A stretch of DNA of 64,000 bases from Candidatus Poribacteria bacterium (GTDB taxonomy: Bacteria; Poribacteria; WGA-4E; WGA-3G). The notes under the pieces were generated by a model that worked only from the letters and a program-made list of their open reading frames with translations, was not told where the DNA came from and made no database searches. The position numbers and the translations under genes are program-made. Each line of letters opens with the position of its first letter. Position 1 is the first letter of the stretch. The stretch is from positions 62,001 through 126,000 of the forward strand of contig JAPPIG010000064.1 of NCBI GenBank assembly GCA_028820635.1, read 5' to 3'. Below, in pieces: positions 1-7,392 of the stretch.

Positions 1-770
1 TGTCCCGCAGCAAATGAGCCTTCCGTGCCGTAAATCTCAAGCATATTCGGACCAGAGCGATGTGTCCATGCAACATCAATTACACCGAGTGCTTTGTTCG
101 CAAATTCCACAACAGAAACGCTGTTGTCATCAATTTGGAAGTTGCCCGTAAAGTTGTTTATCTTCGCAATTGCACTTTTCGGTTCACCCATCAACCATCG
201 TATCACATCAACACGGTGACACCCCAAGTCAAAGAGTGCGCCGCCCCCGGCACGTACTGGGTCTGCAAACCAAGCACTCGTTCCACTGAACCAGCTATCC
301 AGTGCGGCCGAATGTGCTATACGTCCTCTGCCGAATGTTATATCACCAAGGAGTCCATCATCAATCGCCTTTTTTGCGAACAGAATCTCAGAATTGGCTC
401 GCGAAGGCAGGGAAATCATGAACTTTACGCCAGCTTTTTCAACTGCCTCAATAATTGGGTCGCATTCTGCGACTGTGATAGCGAGTGCTTTTTCGGTGAA
501 GATATGTTTACCGGCTTCAGCAGCGGCGATCATCACACGCGGATGGTCAGACGTAACTGCATCAACGGCAACAGCGTCAACATCGTCGCGGCTCAACATT
601 TCGTCAAGGTCGGAATAGAACGGCACTTCGTATTGTTCCGCTGCTGCTTTACCACCATATTCTTCCTCGTCCCAAACGGCAACGAGTTCGGTTTCGGGGT
701 TTTCATGAATTTGTCGTGCATATCCACCAGCGTGGACATGCGCCATACTAATTTTTGCGACTTTAATCAT
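1..770 (-). CDS. Gfo/Idh/MocA-family NAD(P)-dependent oxidoreductase (C-terminus beyond window)
   Basis: I translated this frame from the ATG at 768-770; it stays open to the left edge, so the C-terminus is missing. It begins MIKVAKISMAHVHAGGYARQ, a first Rossmann strand without the usual GxGxxG. The pattern that follows is typical of the family: a DVDAVAVDAVTSDHPRVMIAAA-type helix region written here as V-D-A-V repeats, then GKHIFTEKALA where most relatives have EKP, and later GGGALFDLGCHRVD and EIYGTEGSFAAG from the C-terminal alpha/beta domain. Members oxidise or reduce sugars, inositols and related polyols with NAD(P). The preceding small ORF stops at 771, directly against this start, so the gene probably belongs to a minus-strand transcript. 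The substrate cannot be told. The Pro-to-Ala change in EKP is a visible oddity. Confidence 0.85.
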   Translation of the reverse strand, partial: MIKVAKISMAHVHAGGYARQIHENPETELVAVWDEEEYGGKAAAEQYEVPFYSDLDEMLSRDDVDAVAVDAVTSDHPRVMIAAAEAGKHIFTEKALAITVAECDPIIEAVEKAGVKFMISLPSRANSEILFAKKAIDDGLLGDITFGRGRIAHSAALDSWFSGTSAWFADPVRAGGGALFDLGCHRVDVIRWLMGEPKSAIAKINNFTGNFQIDDNSVSVVEFANKALGVIDVAWTHRSGPNMLEIYGTEGSFAAG

Positions 771-986
771 TTAATTCTCCTTTTTAACTTGACTGAATAA
801 CCAAGTGATGTCTTCAGCATCCTTACCTGACGATGGATACGCTAAGTAGAATGTCATGTAGGATAAAGGTGGATACCATGTGATAACTTCTGGCAAATCT
901 TCCTCATAGAGATCGTCTATAGTCTTTCCGAGCCAAGAAACATAATGCTTTTCGAAGACGCACAAGTTCCGAAAATCAAAATACAT
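771..986 (-). CDS. hypothetical protein, 71 aa, possibly the rest of a frame-disrupted gene
   Basis: This is a 71-codon frame, rich in aromatic residues (YFDF, WLGK, TWYPPLSY, YLAYP), between hepT and the oxidoreductase start. I do not recognise a family. Its ATG lies one base after the stop of a 25-codon frame that itself overlaps hepT. In the same frame, codons upstream of the ATG stay open for about ten residues before a stop at 1017-1019. The two small frames could be pieces of one gene split by a frameshift. The stop abuts the start of the oxidoreductase, as in translationally coupled genes. Confidence 0.35.
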   Translation of the reverse strand: MYFDFRNLCVFEKHYVSWLGKTIDDLYEEDLPEVITWYPPLSYMTFYLAYPSSGKDAEDITWLFSQVKKEN

Positions 987-987
987 C

Positions 988-1065
988 TTATCGTTTTGAT
1001 ATATTCTGAGTTTGCTTTAAAGCATCAAGAATATGAGCAACCGCCTCGCTCGCGTATGGTATCAT
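988..1065 (-). CDS. possible 25-aa small ORF overlapping the hepT stop
   Basis: The frame begins with an ATG that overlaps the hepT stop as ATGA and ends at a TAA at 988-990. It encodes 25 residues starting MIPYASEAVAHILDALKQ, which look helical. Translational coupling to hepT is plausible. It may instead be the 5' part of a gene whose remainder is the 71-codon frame downstream. There is no independent evidence that it is expressed. Confidence 0.25.
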   Translation of the reverse strand: MIPYASEAVAHILDALKQTQNISKR

Positions 1066-1406
1066 TCGCTTATTTCCTCAAGGATTTGTTGAATTTGTGT
1101 CTGCAACAGCGGTAGTTCAAATTGCACTACGTCCCAGATAATATTAATATCTACATTGAAATATACGTGCGTCACTCTGTTCCTTAACCCCGCAATTTCC
1201 TGCCATGCAATATTGGGATATCTGTCTCGGGTTGAATCGGGGAGTTTCTTGACTGCTTCACCGATGATTTGAAGGTTTCGGATAACCGCGTCAATCCGCA
1301 TCTGATCCGTTTCAAATTTACTGTGAGTAACGTCTTTAACGTACGATGCAATACGTTCAGATGCTTCTACTATATCATGGAGATATAAACTATAGATTCG
1401 TGACAT
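1062..1406 (-). CDS. hepT: HepT-like HEPN ribonuclease toxin (DUF86)
   Basis: This 114-residue all-helical protein matches the HepT/DUF86 family in length. The HEPN catalytic motif R-x4-H-x-Y is visible as R75, H80 and Y82 in GLRNRVTHVYF. In the known MntA-HepT (type VII) systems, HepT is an RNA-cutting toxin, and its partner nucleotidyltransferase silences it by adding AMP to the motif tyrosine. That tyrosine is present here, so the toxin looks intact. The start lies inside the 3' end of the upstream mntA frame, a 17-nt overlap that suggests coupled translation from one mRNA. Such pairs act in plasmid maintenance or phage defence in other bacteria; the role here is inferred from the family. 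Confidence 0.9.
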   Translation of the reverse strand: MSRIYSLYLHDIVEASERIASYVKDVTHSKFETDQMRIDAVIRNLQIIGEAVKKLPDSTRDRYPNIAWQEIAGLRNRVTHVYFNVDINIIWDVVQFELPLLQTQIQQILEEISE

Positions 1407-1701
1407 ATTCTATCTCTTTTTCGATATAAGGCTTTAGACGCGGTTTGATAGAGGTAGCAGTAACCAGGTCAACGTTCTTCTTAAACAGATCTTCAAGAAA
1501 AAGAGCTAACCCCATATAGTCGCGAAGGGTCAATCTTTCGAGTTCAACGATGAAATCAATGTCGCTTCCAGCAGTCGCTGTCCCTCGCACGTAAGATCCG
1601 AACAAGCCGATCCGCTTGACACCGTATTTTCGCAAAGTCTCTCGGTTGTCTACCAGACTCTGTTTAATAAGTTCCTTGCTAAGGATTGTTTGATCTTCCA
1701 T
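1390..1701 (-). CDS. mntA: MntA-like minimal nucleotidyltransferase antitoxin
   Basis: This 103-residue protein has the minimal nucleotidyltransferase signature: G35-S36 in GLFGSYVRG, D47 and D49 in GSDIDFIV, and a probable third carboxylate at D78 (NVDLVT). That is the GSx10DxD arrangement of MNT antitoxins, which transfer AMP to the partner HepT. The ATG at 1699-1701 is preceded by GAGGG at suitable spacing. The gene is first in the pair and overlaps hepT by 17 nt. Nothing in the sequence looks broken. Confidence 0.9.
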   Translation of the reverse strand: MEDQTILSKELIKQSLVDNRETLRKYGVKRIGLFGSYVRGTATAGSDIDFIVELERLTLRDYMGLALFLEDLFKKNVDLVTATSIKPRLKPYIEKEIEYVTNL

Positions 1702-1758
1702 CTTAAATCCCTCTGGTAAGAATCTGCTAATACCAGATTAACTTAATTCCTATCTATC

Positions 1759-1780
1759 GGTGCGGTTAGGAAACCGTACC
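1759..1780. repeat. dispersed hairpin, GGTGCGGTT-AGG-AACCG type
   Basis: GGTGCGGTT and AAACCGTACC form a 9-bp stem with one G-T wobble around AGG. Close copies lie at 2054-2075 and, in the other orientation, at 55587-55604. The copy sits in the 413-bp gene-free stretch between mntA and the PhyH gene, which otherwise holds only the other hairpin repeats listed here. Confidence 0.7.
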
Positions 1781-1827
1781 ATAGGCATCAATTTAAGGAT
1801 TTTAATTCTACTTTTTGGATATGTATA

Positions 1828-1990
1828 GCCTCGTAGAGGCGGTATGTTTATAGCAAACGGCATCAGTCCTCCTTGAGCTCCGTAGGAGCGGTATGTGTAT
1901 CCAATTGCGTCTCTATAAACATATCGTTCCTACGGAACTCAAGAGCAGGTTAACGTTTTTTCTATAAACATATCGTTCCTACGGAACTCA
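1828..1990. repeat. cluster of four hairpin repeats with a GATATGTTTATAG-type tail
   Basis: There are four copies: forward at 1828-1853 (GCCTC-GTA-GAGGC then GGTATGTTTATAG), forward at 1875-1900 (GAGCTCC-GTA-GGAGC), and two reverse copies at 1912-1941 and 1961-1990. The two reverse copies are identical over 30 nt. Stem bases differ between copies but remain paired, while the tail next to the stem is nearly constant. Related clusters occur at 28648-28803 and 37464-37547. They lie only between genes and could be a REP-like or MITE-like element. Confidence 0.75.
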
Positions 1991-1999
1991 TTTTCCCAA

Positions 2000-2028
2000 T
2001 CGGACTTAGAAAGCCCTCCTACAAGAAA
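2000..2028. repeat. short dispersed repeat ending CCTCCTACAAGA
   Basis: ATCGGACTTAGAAAG is followed by CCCTCCTACAAGA. Related but diverged strings lie at about 28817-28841, 49683-49706 and 59716-59745, each in a gene-free stretch. The weak stem GGACTT/AAAGCCC is imperfect. The function is unknown. Confidence 0.4.
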
Positions 2029-2053
2029 GATTAGACGCTAAATTGACACCTAT

Positions 2054-2075
2054 GGTGCGGTTAGGAAACTGCACC
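2054..2075. repeat. dispersed hairpin, second copy of the GGTGCGGTT type
   Basis: GGTGCGGTT-AGG-AAACTGCACC pairs over 9-10 bases. It matches the copy at 1759-1780 except for two changes that keep pairing or sit at a wobble. It lies just past the 3' end of the PhyH gene. Confidence 0.7.
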
Positions 2076-2114
2076 TACCGTAGAAGGTGTATAATAATTG
2101 GTTTTATATAAAAA

Positions 2115-2888
2115 TCAACTAATGCTTCCGACAGAAGAGCGGGTTGCGAAATGATTCCAACCACGAAGCACCAATTTCACATTAGTATGCCGATTTTCAC
2201 CCTCAATCTGATCATCACCTGCATGCATTTGAACCAGCACACTCTTTCGCGTTTTATTTGAGCGATTCGGCATTGAACCGTGCAGTGTGAAGTAGCTAAA
2301 GAAAAGCACATCCCCCGGTTTCGCCTCTAATATGGTGGCATCCTCAATCGGGTATCTATCCGTTATTTCTTCGTTATCACCGCGTCCCATCATACCGCCT
2401 GTTCTACCAAGCTCCTTGTGTGAACCAGGGTATACACGGACACACCCCATCTCATCTGTAGCATCCGACACATATATGATAGCAGCTATCATCGTGTCCT
2501 TAACTGATGGAAAATACTGCCAATCTTGATGCATTGGAAAGGGAGAACCTTTCTCTGGTGGTTTGCAGAAAAGTTTGGAATGGTGGAGCATAATATCTGG
2601 TCCGAGTATATCTTCAGCGACGTCAAGAAACTTTTCTTGAAGAAATGCCTGCATCCACACAGCAGAGAAACTCTGGATATTATGCGTATGAATAATAACA
2701 GATTCCCCGCCATCAAGCGCATCCATCAATCTACCGCCCCAACGTGCATTGACATTTTCATCGCTTTTAAGCAACTGGTCTACCACACGATCAAAGTCGT
2801 GTTCCATTAATTTGATCTCTTCAGGCGAATAGACACCTTTTGCGAAATAGTATCCGTTTTCATGAAAGAATTTACCGATGTCTGACAT
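2115..2888 (-). CDS. phytanoyl-CoA dioxygenase (PhyH) family protein
   Basis: A 257-residue Fe(II)/2-oxoglutarate oxygenase of the PhyH family. The facial triad is visible as H120-x-D122 in MHQDWQYFP and distal H203 in LHGSMPNRS, and R214 (NKTRK) is placed to bind 2-oxoglutarate. VYPGSHKELGR is the usual loop before the distal strand. The family hydroxylates small organic acids, amino acids and natural products; the substrate here is unknown. The start codon overlaps the stop of the ABC ATPase gene by one base (TAATG), so the two are probably translated together. The length is ordinary for the family. Confidence 0.9.
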   Translation of the reverse strand: MSDIGKFFHENGYYFAKGVYSPEEIKLMEHDFDRVVDQLLKSDENVNARWGGRLMDALDGGESVIIHTHNIQSFSAVWMQAFLQEKFLDVAEDILGPDIMLHHSKLFCKPPEKGSPFPMHQDWQYFPSVKDTMIAAIIYVSDATDEMGCVRVYPGSHKELGRTGGMMGRGDNEEITDRYPIEDATILEAKPGDVLFFSYFTLHGSMPNRSNKTRKSVLVQMHAGDDQIEGENRHTNVKLVLRGWNHFATRSSVGSIS

Positions 2889-3661
2889 TACGATTTTGTA
2901 ACCTCCAAATAGAGTTCAGCAAGCCAATTCGGCTTAAGATTTTCTGTGTTATTTTTCTCTTTCAGTTCCTGTTGTAATTGGTTGATTGTCCTGAATACAG
3001 CAAACTTTCCATCGTTGAGAATACCGAGGAGATTGGTATTTGGTTGGGTTTCAGTTCCTATACCACATAGTTTTGATACATCTTCCAGACGATTGGTAGC
3101 GATAACAAGTGTTTTTCCCATCGCCTGGAGTTCCCCGAACAATTCTACCATCTCAATTTGTCCGCGTGGGTCAAGTGGTGCTAAGGGTTCATCCAGCAGC
3201 CATAAGCCTGGTTCATGAAGAAAGGTTTTGGCAAACAGGAGACGTTGACGTTCCCCCGTTGATAAAGTCTCGATTTTGATGTCACGAAGATGCTGAATAT
3301 CCATCAATTCAAGTACGGCATCTATTGCAGCGGTGCGCTCCTGTTTCTCTAATTTGTATGCGGCAGCGAAAAAATTGAGATAGTCAACAACAGATAATTC
3401 AGGGTATCCCTCAAATGCAACCGGTATATATCCAATATGTGGACGAACCCGTTTCAAGTTGGAAAATGCATCTATTCCTGCAATAGAAACAGTGCCTGAT
3501 GTCGGTTCAACTAAGGTTGCCAAGATGTTGAGCAGAAGTGTTTTCCCAGCACCATTTCTACCGAGTAGGATGAGAAACTCCCCAGCTGCCACTTGAAAAG
3601 TGAGTTCTGAGAGAAACGGTTTCTTGTCAATAGATTTGCTAAGGTTGTGGACATCAAGCAA
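2888..3661 (-). CDS. ABC transporter ATP-binding protein with atypical Q- and H-loops
   Basis: A 257-residue ABC ATPase with Walker A GRNGAGKT, signature LSTGERQR, Walker B LWLLDEP and D-loop PLD, closest in style to ABC-2/CcmA-type exporters. Two residues that normally position and sense the gamma phosphate are missing: the Q-loop reads GYIPVAFEGYP, with no Gln, and the switch region reads VIATNRLEDV, with Asn in place of His. The start is TTG at 3659-3661, chosen because GGGAG sits seven bases upstream. No permease gene is adjacent; the neighbours are an oxidoreductase upstream and a dioxygenase overlapping its stop by one base. ATP hydrolysis may be weak or depend on a partner subunit. Confidence 0.85.
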   Translation of the reverse strand: MLDVHNLSKSIDKKPFLSELTFQVAAGEFLILLGRNGAGKTLLLNILATLVEPTSGTVSIAGIDAFSNLKRVRPHIGYIPVAFEGYPELSVVDYLNFFAAAYKLEKQERTAAIDAVLELMDIQHLRDIKIETLSTGERQRLLFAKTFLHEPGLWLLDEPLAPLDPRGQIEMVELFGELQAMGKTLVIATNRLEDVSKLCGIGTETQPNTNLLGILNDGKFAVFRTINQLQQELKEKNNTENLKPNWLAELYLEVTKS

Positions 3662-3724
3662 TTACGTTCTCCCGTGATTGGGTCATCATCCTGCTTCAAT
3701 TTCTAATGTGCTATAAATTCAGTG

Positions 3725-4726
3725 CTAACTAAGATCAACCTTGACAGGTTTTCCAAGTTCGGCAGACTGCCAAGCAGCTTCGGTTAATTGAATCACACGC
3801 AACCCGTTTTCAACACCGATAGGATTCTCTGTGCGTTCACCGCGAATCAGTTCAATAAAGGCAGCATCTTTGTTACCGCCTTTAGGTAGCTCAGATTCAT
3901 CAACTTGTTCTGGTTTGCCTCCAGTCCCTTGACGGTATAATTTCCCCGCTCGTAGAAAGAGTGCGCCATCCTCCATCCAGATAGAAAAATCCTCTTGTAC
4001 ACCGCCATACGCATGCCCAACAATACTAATATTACACAGTGCGCCTGTATCAAATTTGATTGACATTGCTGTAAGGACATCAACCTCAATGTCTAAGTTG
4101 TCTATCATCGCGAATACTGTATCTGGACTCGCTTCCAATACCCATAGAAGGATGTCAATAAGGTGACTACCAGAGTCGTTCAGCTGTCCACCACCGCCGA
4201 GGAACGGGTCTTGCCGCCATTTCCCCTGCTGATTCCGATACCAATTCTGCGATTGATGGGCTGCGACGAAGTTAACTTTCCCAAGTTCGCCACTTTGGAC
4301 GACTTTACGACAGTATTGGTACGTAGGACTCAAGTGTCGTTGGTAGCCAATCATCAAATGCAAACCGGTCTCTTCGACTTTTGCTATCACTTGTTTTGCG
4401 TGGTCTACCGTACATACCATCGGTTTTTCGGTATGCACATGGCAACCCGCATCAAGCGCAGACATGATATGATCAAAATGCAGCCCGTGCGGGGAACTAA
4501 TGACAACCGCATCCGGTTTTTCAGTGGTTAACATTTCAACATGGTCTGCGTAGGTGGGGATTGAATCGTCTAAACCGACGGTCTCTTTGAATGCTTTAAG
4601 TGCGTTTTCGCTCGGGTCAGCAAGTGCTATTATCTCTACGTTTTCAACACCAGAAACGCTACGTCCATGCCCCCGTGAGTTGCCGCCGCATCCGATGAAT
4701 CCAAATTTTAATTTCTGTTTAGCCAT
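3725..4726 (-). CDS. Gfo/Idh/MocA-family NAD(P)-dependent oxidoreductase
   Basis: This 333-residue protein starts at the ATG at 4724-4726, which has AGAGGA a few bases upstream. A longer open frame reaches 4834, but the extra residues do not look like family sequence. The Rossmann motif FGFIGCGGNSRGHG and the catalytic-region motif HVHTEKPMV are both intact, and the C-terminal sheet region GGGGQLNDSGSHLID is present. Family members oxidise sugars, inositols and derivatives with NAD(P). The ABC ATPase and PhyH genes follow on the same strand after 63 bp, so a three-gene transcript is likely. The TonB receptor gene is divergent. Confidence 0.9.
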   Translation of the reverse strand: MAKQKLKFGFIGCGGNSRGHGRSVSGVENVEIIALADPSENALKAFKETVGLDDSIPTYADHVEMLTTEKPDAVVISSPHGLHFDHIMSALDAGCHVHTEKPMVCTVDHAKQVIAKVEETGLHLMIGYQRHLSPTYQYCRKVVQSGELGKVNFVAAHQSQNWYRNQQGKWRQDPFLGGGGQLNDSGSHLIDILLWVLEASPDTVFAMIDNLDIEVDVLTAMSIKFDTGALCNISIVGHAYGGVQEDFSIWMEDGALFLRAGKLYRQGTGGKPEQVDESELPKGGNKDAAFIELIRGERTENPIGVENGLRVIQLTEAAWQSAELGKPVKVDLS

Positions 4727-5009
4727 ATATGTTCCTCTTTCACTTTTTTGCTTTAAGTTACCACGACCTATCACAAAAAGCAAGAGATAAATTCTGTTGG
4801 GCATAATATAGAAATCTGTTCTTACAATTCCCATCTGTTCAATAAATGAACATAATTATACAAATTCTGTCCAAAACTGGTTGAAATTCACGGTTTTTGT
4901 TAGGATTATGTATGGCATAAAATTTGCGTAAGTTGATAAAATATAATTTTGAAATACTACAAAGTCTTACACAATATATTAAGAACAATATTGAACGGAG
5001 AATAATAGC

Positions 5010-7352
5010 ATGCAAAAGCTCTTTTATCTTTTTTTTATTTTTAGTATAGCACTCTTTGGAATTTGGCAACCCCATGCAAGCGCAAAAGTGAAACTTAAAG
5101 AATATAATGACGAAAACGTTGTGGAAATGCAGGAGATAACGGTGACAGCCACACGTGCCGAGAAAGAACCATTTAAAACACCGAACGCTATCACTGTACT
5201 CAATTTAAAACAATTGGAACGGACCAATGCAGATATAGCGTCCAATCTACTTCGGGATTCAGTTGGAGTCATCGCACAGCAAACAACAGTTGGACAAGGT
5301 TCACCGATGCTCAGAAGCCTAACTGGCTACCAAACGTTGATACAAGTCGATTGGGTCCGTCTAAACAATTCTACGTTTCGTTCAGGACCGAATCAGTATA
5401 CGGCAACTATAGCACCTGAAAACTTAGATCGGGCAGAGGTTTTACTCGGTTCAAGTTCTGTGTTGTATGGAAGCGGTGCGATGGGTGGTGTTGTTAGCTT
5501 CTTTACCAAAGCAATCCCGCTAAATCCAGCGCAAGAAAACTGGAAGATACACCCACGTCTTCTCGCGCGTTATACGTCTGCAACACAGGAACGTCTTGGT
5601 AGATTAGAGGTGACAGGCAGCCAAGGGCAATTTGGATTCAGTGTTGGCGGTGGTGTGCGATACTACGGTGACTTGAATCCCGGTGATGGATATGATCTCC
5701 ATTACAAAAACCGTAAATTTGAAATAGTAGACGAAATGCCGAGCGGTGTGCAACTTTATGACTATGATGAAGTGAGTGAGTTGTCAAAAGATGATATTCC
5801 TGATAGATGGCTCATTGACAACGAAGGTCCATTGGGTTGGAACGCTTTTGATGTTGATGCAAAAATTGCTTATCAAATTGACGAAAAAAGAACAATTAAC
5901 GTTGCTTACCAGATGTGGCGGCAACCGCAAACGCCCCGTTATGATAAAATAGCACCGCAGGAGTTTGATGAATTCTTTTTTGAACCGCAAAATCGCGATC
6001 TTGTATATGTTAACTATATGGCGAATCCTGATATCTCCAGCATTGATCTATACAGATTCACAGGTTCTTTTCACCGACAGAAAGAAGGTCGGAACGAGGT
6101 AAAACGCGATGCGACTTCACGTAGACAGCAAGACGATACGGTTAATGCAATCGGTTTGAGCGCACAAGCTGTCAGCAGTGTTCTTCCGAAACAACGTTTG
6201 GTTGGCGGTGCTGAATTCTATTTAGATATGCTGCAGAGTCGTACTGTCAAAACTGATGCGGCAGGGAAAGAGACTGTTGACGAAAACCTTGGGCGTTTTA
6301 TCAACGGGTCTCAGTTTTGGGATGCGAGTCTGTTCTTACAAGATGAAATAACAATCCATGAACGAGTTGAACTTATCCTTGGTGGTCGTGCGACACTTTA
6401 TCAAACGAATGCTGACCTTTCCTTGCGATCTGAGGCTTTTGATAAATTCAATGAATCCGACAGTAGTCTGACAGGAAGTGCGGGGATAGTCGTCGGTCTG
6501 ACAGACTACCTAAACTTTGTGAGTAGTTTTGCCACAGCGTTTCGAGCGCCATCGTTGAACGATACAACAGCAGTAGAAGTTACCAATGAGGGTGTAACAG
6601 CACCGAGTCCCGATCTTGAAGCAGAGACATCGTGGACAGTTGAGAGTGGTCTTAAAGCGAAACATTCCAAGTTCCGTGGTGCGCTAACACTATTCCATAG
6701 CAGGGTCAACGGTTTAGTTGCGCGCAAACTTGTCCAAGAAGCGTACAAAGATGGTGAAATACCTCAACTCCATCAAGACTTGATCGAGGAATACGAAGGT
6801 ATTGACGTACTCGTGTTTGACAACGTTGATGAGGCACAGTTTCAGGGCGTTGAATTAGCTGGAGGAATTTCTATCAATCCTGCATTATCTATTTACGGAA
6901 ATGCTGCGTTGCTGCGTGGAGAAGTGCTTTTGATTAACGGTGAGGCACCAGATCCAGAGAAACCTTGGGAAGCACGCACTCGGAGAGAACCACCTTTGAA
7001 CGGTATTGTAGGAATCCAGTGGGAACCGGTAAATACGCAGTATTGGGCAACGTTGTTTATGCGGGGTGCTGCGGAACAGAGACGCCTAAATCGGAGTGAC
7101 ATCCGCGACCCGCGGATACAAGGAAAAACACGCAACCCTCAGGAAGTTGAATTTGACGACAACAGCAATGCAGTTGATGCAGGCACACCGGGATGGTGGA
7201 CACTCAACGTACGCGGTGGTGTTAAACTCTTTGACTATACGCGTTTGACATTATCACTTGAAAACCTGCTTGACCGTCGGTACCGTCCACACGGATCGGG
7301 TGTGAATGCGCCAGGCTTTAATGTAAGCGTGAGTTTAGATAATCGGTTTTAG
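5010..7352 (+). CDS. TonB-dependent outer-membrane receptor
   Basis: A 780-residue protein with a signal peptide cut about after HASA, then a TonB-box-like EMQEITVTATR and a plug domain (TPNAITVLNLKQLER; later RAEVLLGSSSVLYGSGAMGG). A 22-strand-type beta-barrel follows and ends in SVSLDNRF with the terminal aromatic used for barrel insertion. RLNNSTFRSGPNQY is a plug motif seen in receptors of the CirA/BtuB-like type, though the residues before it read VDWVRLNN rather than the common DGVRLNN. GGAG lies eight bases before the ATG. The ligand (siderophore, cobalamin, glycan or other) cannot be told. No inner-membrane transporter or TonB gene is next to it. Confidence 0.93.
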   Translation: MQKLFYLFFIFSIALFGIWQPHASAKVKLKEYNDENVVEMQEITVTATRAEKEPFKTPNAITVLNLKQLERTNADIASNLLRDSVGVIAQQTTVGQGSPMLRSLTGYQTLIQVDWVRLNNSTFRSGPNQYTATIAPENLDRAEVLLGSSSVLYGSGAMGGVVSFFTKAIPLNPAQENWKIHPRLLARYTSATQERLGRLEVTGSQGQFGFSVGGGVRYYGDLNPGDGYDLHYKNRKFEIVDEMPSGVQLYDYDEVSELSKDDIPDRWLIDNEGPLGWNAFDVDAKIAYQIDEKRTINVAYQMWRQPQTPRYDKIAPQEFDEFFFEPQNRDLVYVNYMANPDISSIDLYRFTGSFHRQKEGRNEVKRDATSRRQQDDTVNAIGLSAQAVSSVLPKQRLVGGAEFYLDMLQSRTVKTDAAGKETVDENLGRFINGSQFWDASLFLQDEITIHERVELILGGRATLYQTNADLSLRSEAFDKFNESDSSLTGSAGIVVGLTDYLNFVSSFATAFRAPSLNDTTAVEVTNEGVTAPSPDLEAETSWTVESGLKAKHSKFRGALTLFHSRVNGLVARKLVQEAYKDGEIPQLHQDLIEEYEGIDVLVFDNVDEAQFQGVELAGGISINPALSIYGNAALLRGEVLLINGEAPDPEKPWEARTRREPPLNGIVGIQWEPVNTQYWATLFMRGAAEQRRLNRSDIRDPRIQGKTRNPQEVEFDDNSNAVDAGTPGWWTLNVRGGVKLFDYTRLTLSLENLLDRRYRPHGSGVNAPGFNVSVSLDNRF

Positions 7353-7362
7353 ATGATTTATT

Positions 7363-7389
7363 TGTAGGTGCGATTCAATCCTACCTGCA
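7363..7389. repeat. hairpin between convergent receptor and coaD genes
   Basis: GTAGG and CCTAC pair around a GCGATTCAAT-type loop directly after the receptor stop. It resembles the other short dispersed hairpins and could serve as a bidirectional terminator for the two convergent genes, though no U-tract follows. Confidence 0.4.
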
Positions 7390-7392
7390 AAA

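Noticed and set aside
60-800. 246-codon open frame on the plus strand at the left edge
   Set aside because: The minus strand carries a Gfo/Idh/MocA reading frame with recognisable motifs over the same bases. The plus frame gives Cys- and His-rich low-quality protein, typical of a shadow.
1912-1990. Two identical 30-nt repeats 19 nt apart, a possible CRISPR remnant
   Set aside because: Only two units, no cas genes, and members of the same hairpin family occur singly and inverted elsewhere.
4727-4834. N-terminal extension of the second Gfo/Idh oxidoreductase
   Set aside because: The internal ATG at 4726 has AGAGGA at proper spacing and begins the family sequence; the extension is hydrophobic junk without a site for ribosome binding.
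5024-5272. 82-codon minus-strand frame inside the receptor gene
   Set aside because: It is antisense to a well-supported TonB-dependent receptor and has no family features.
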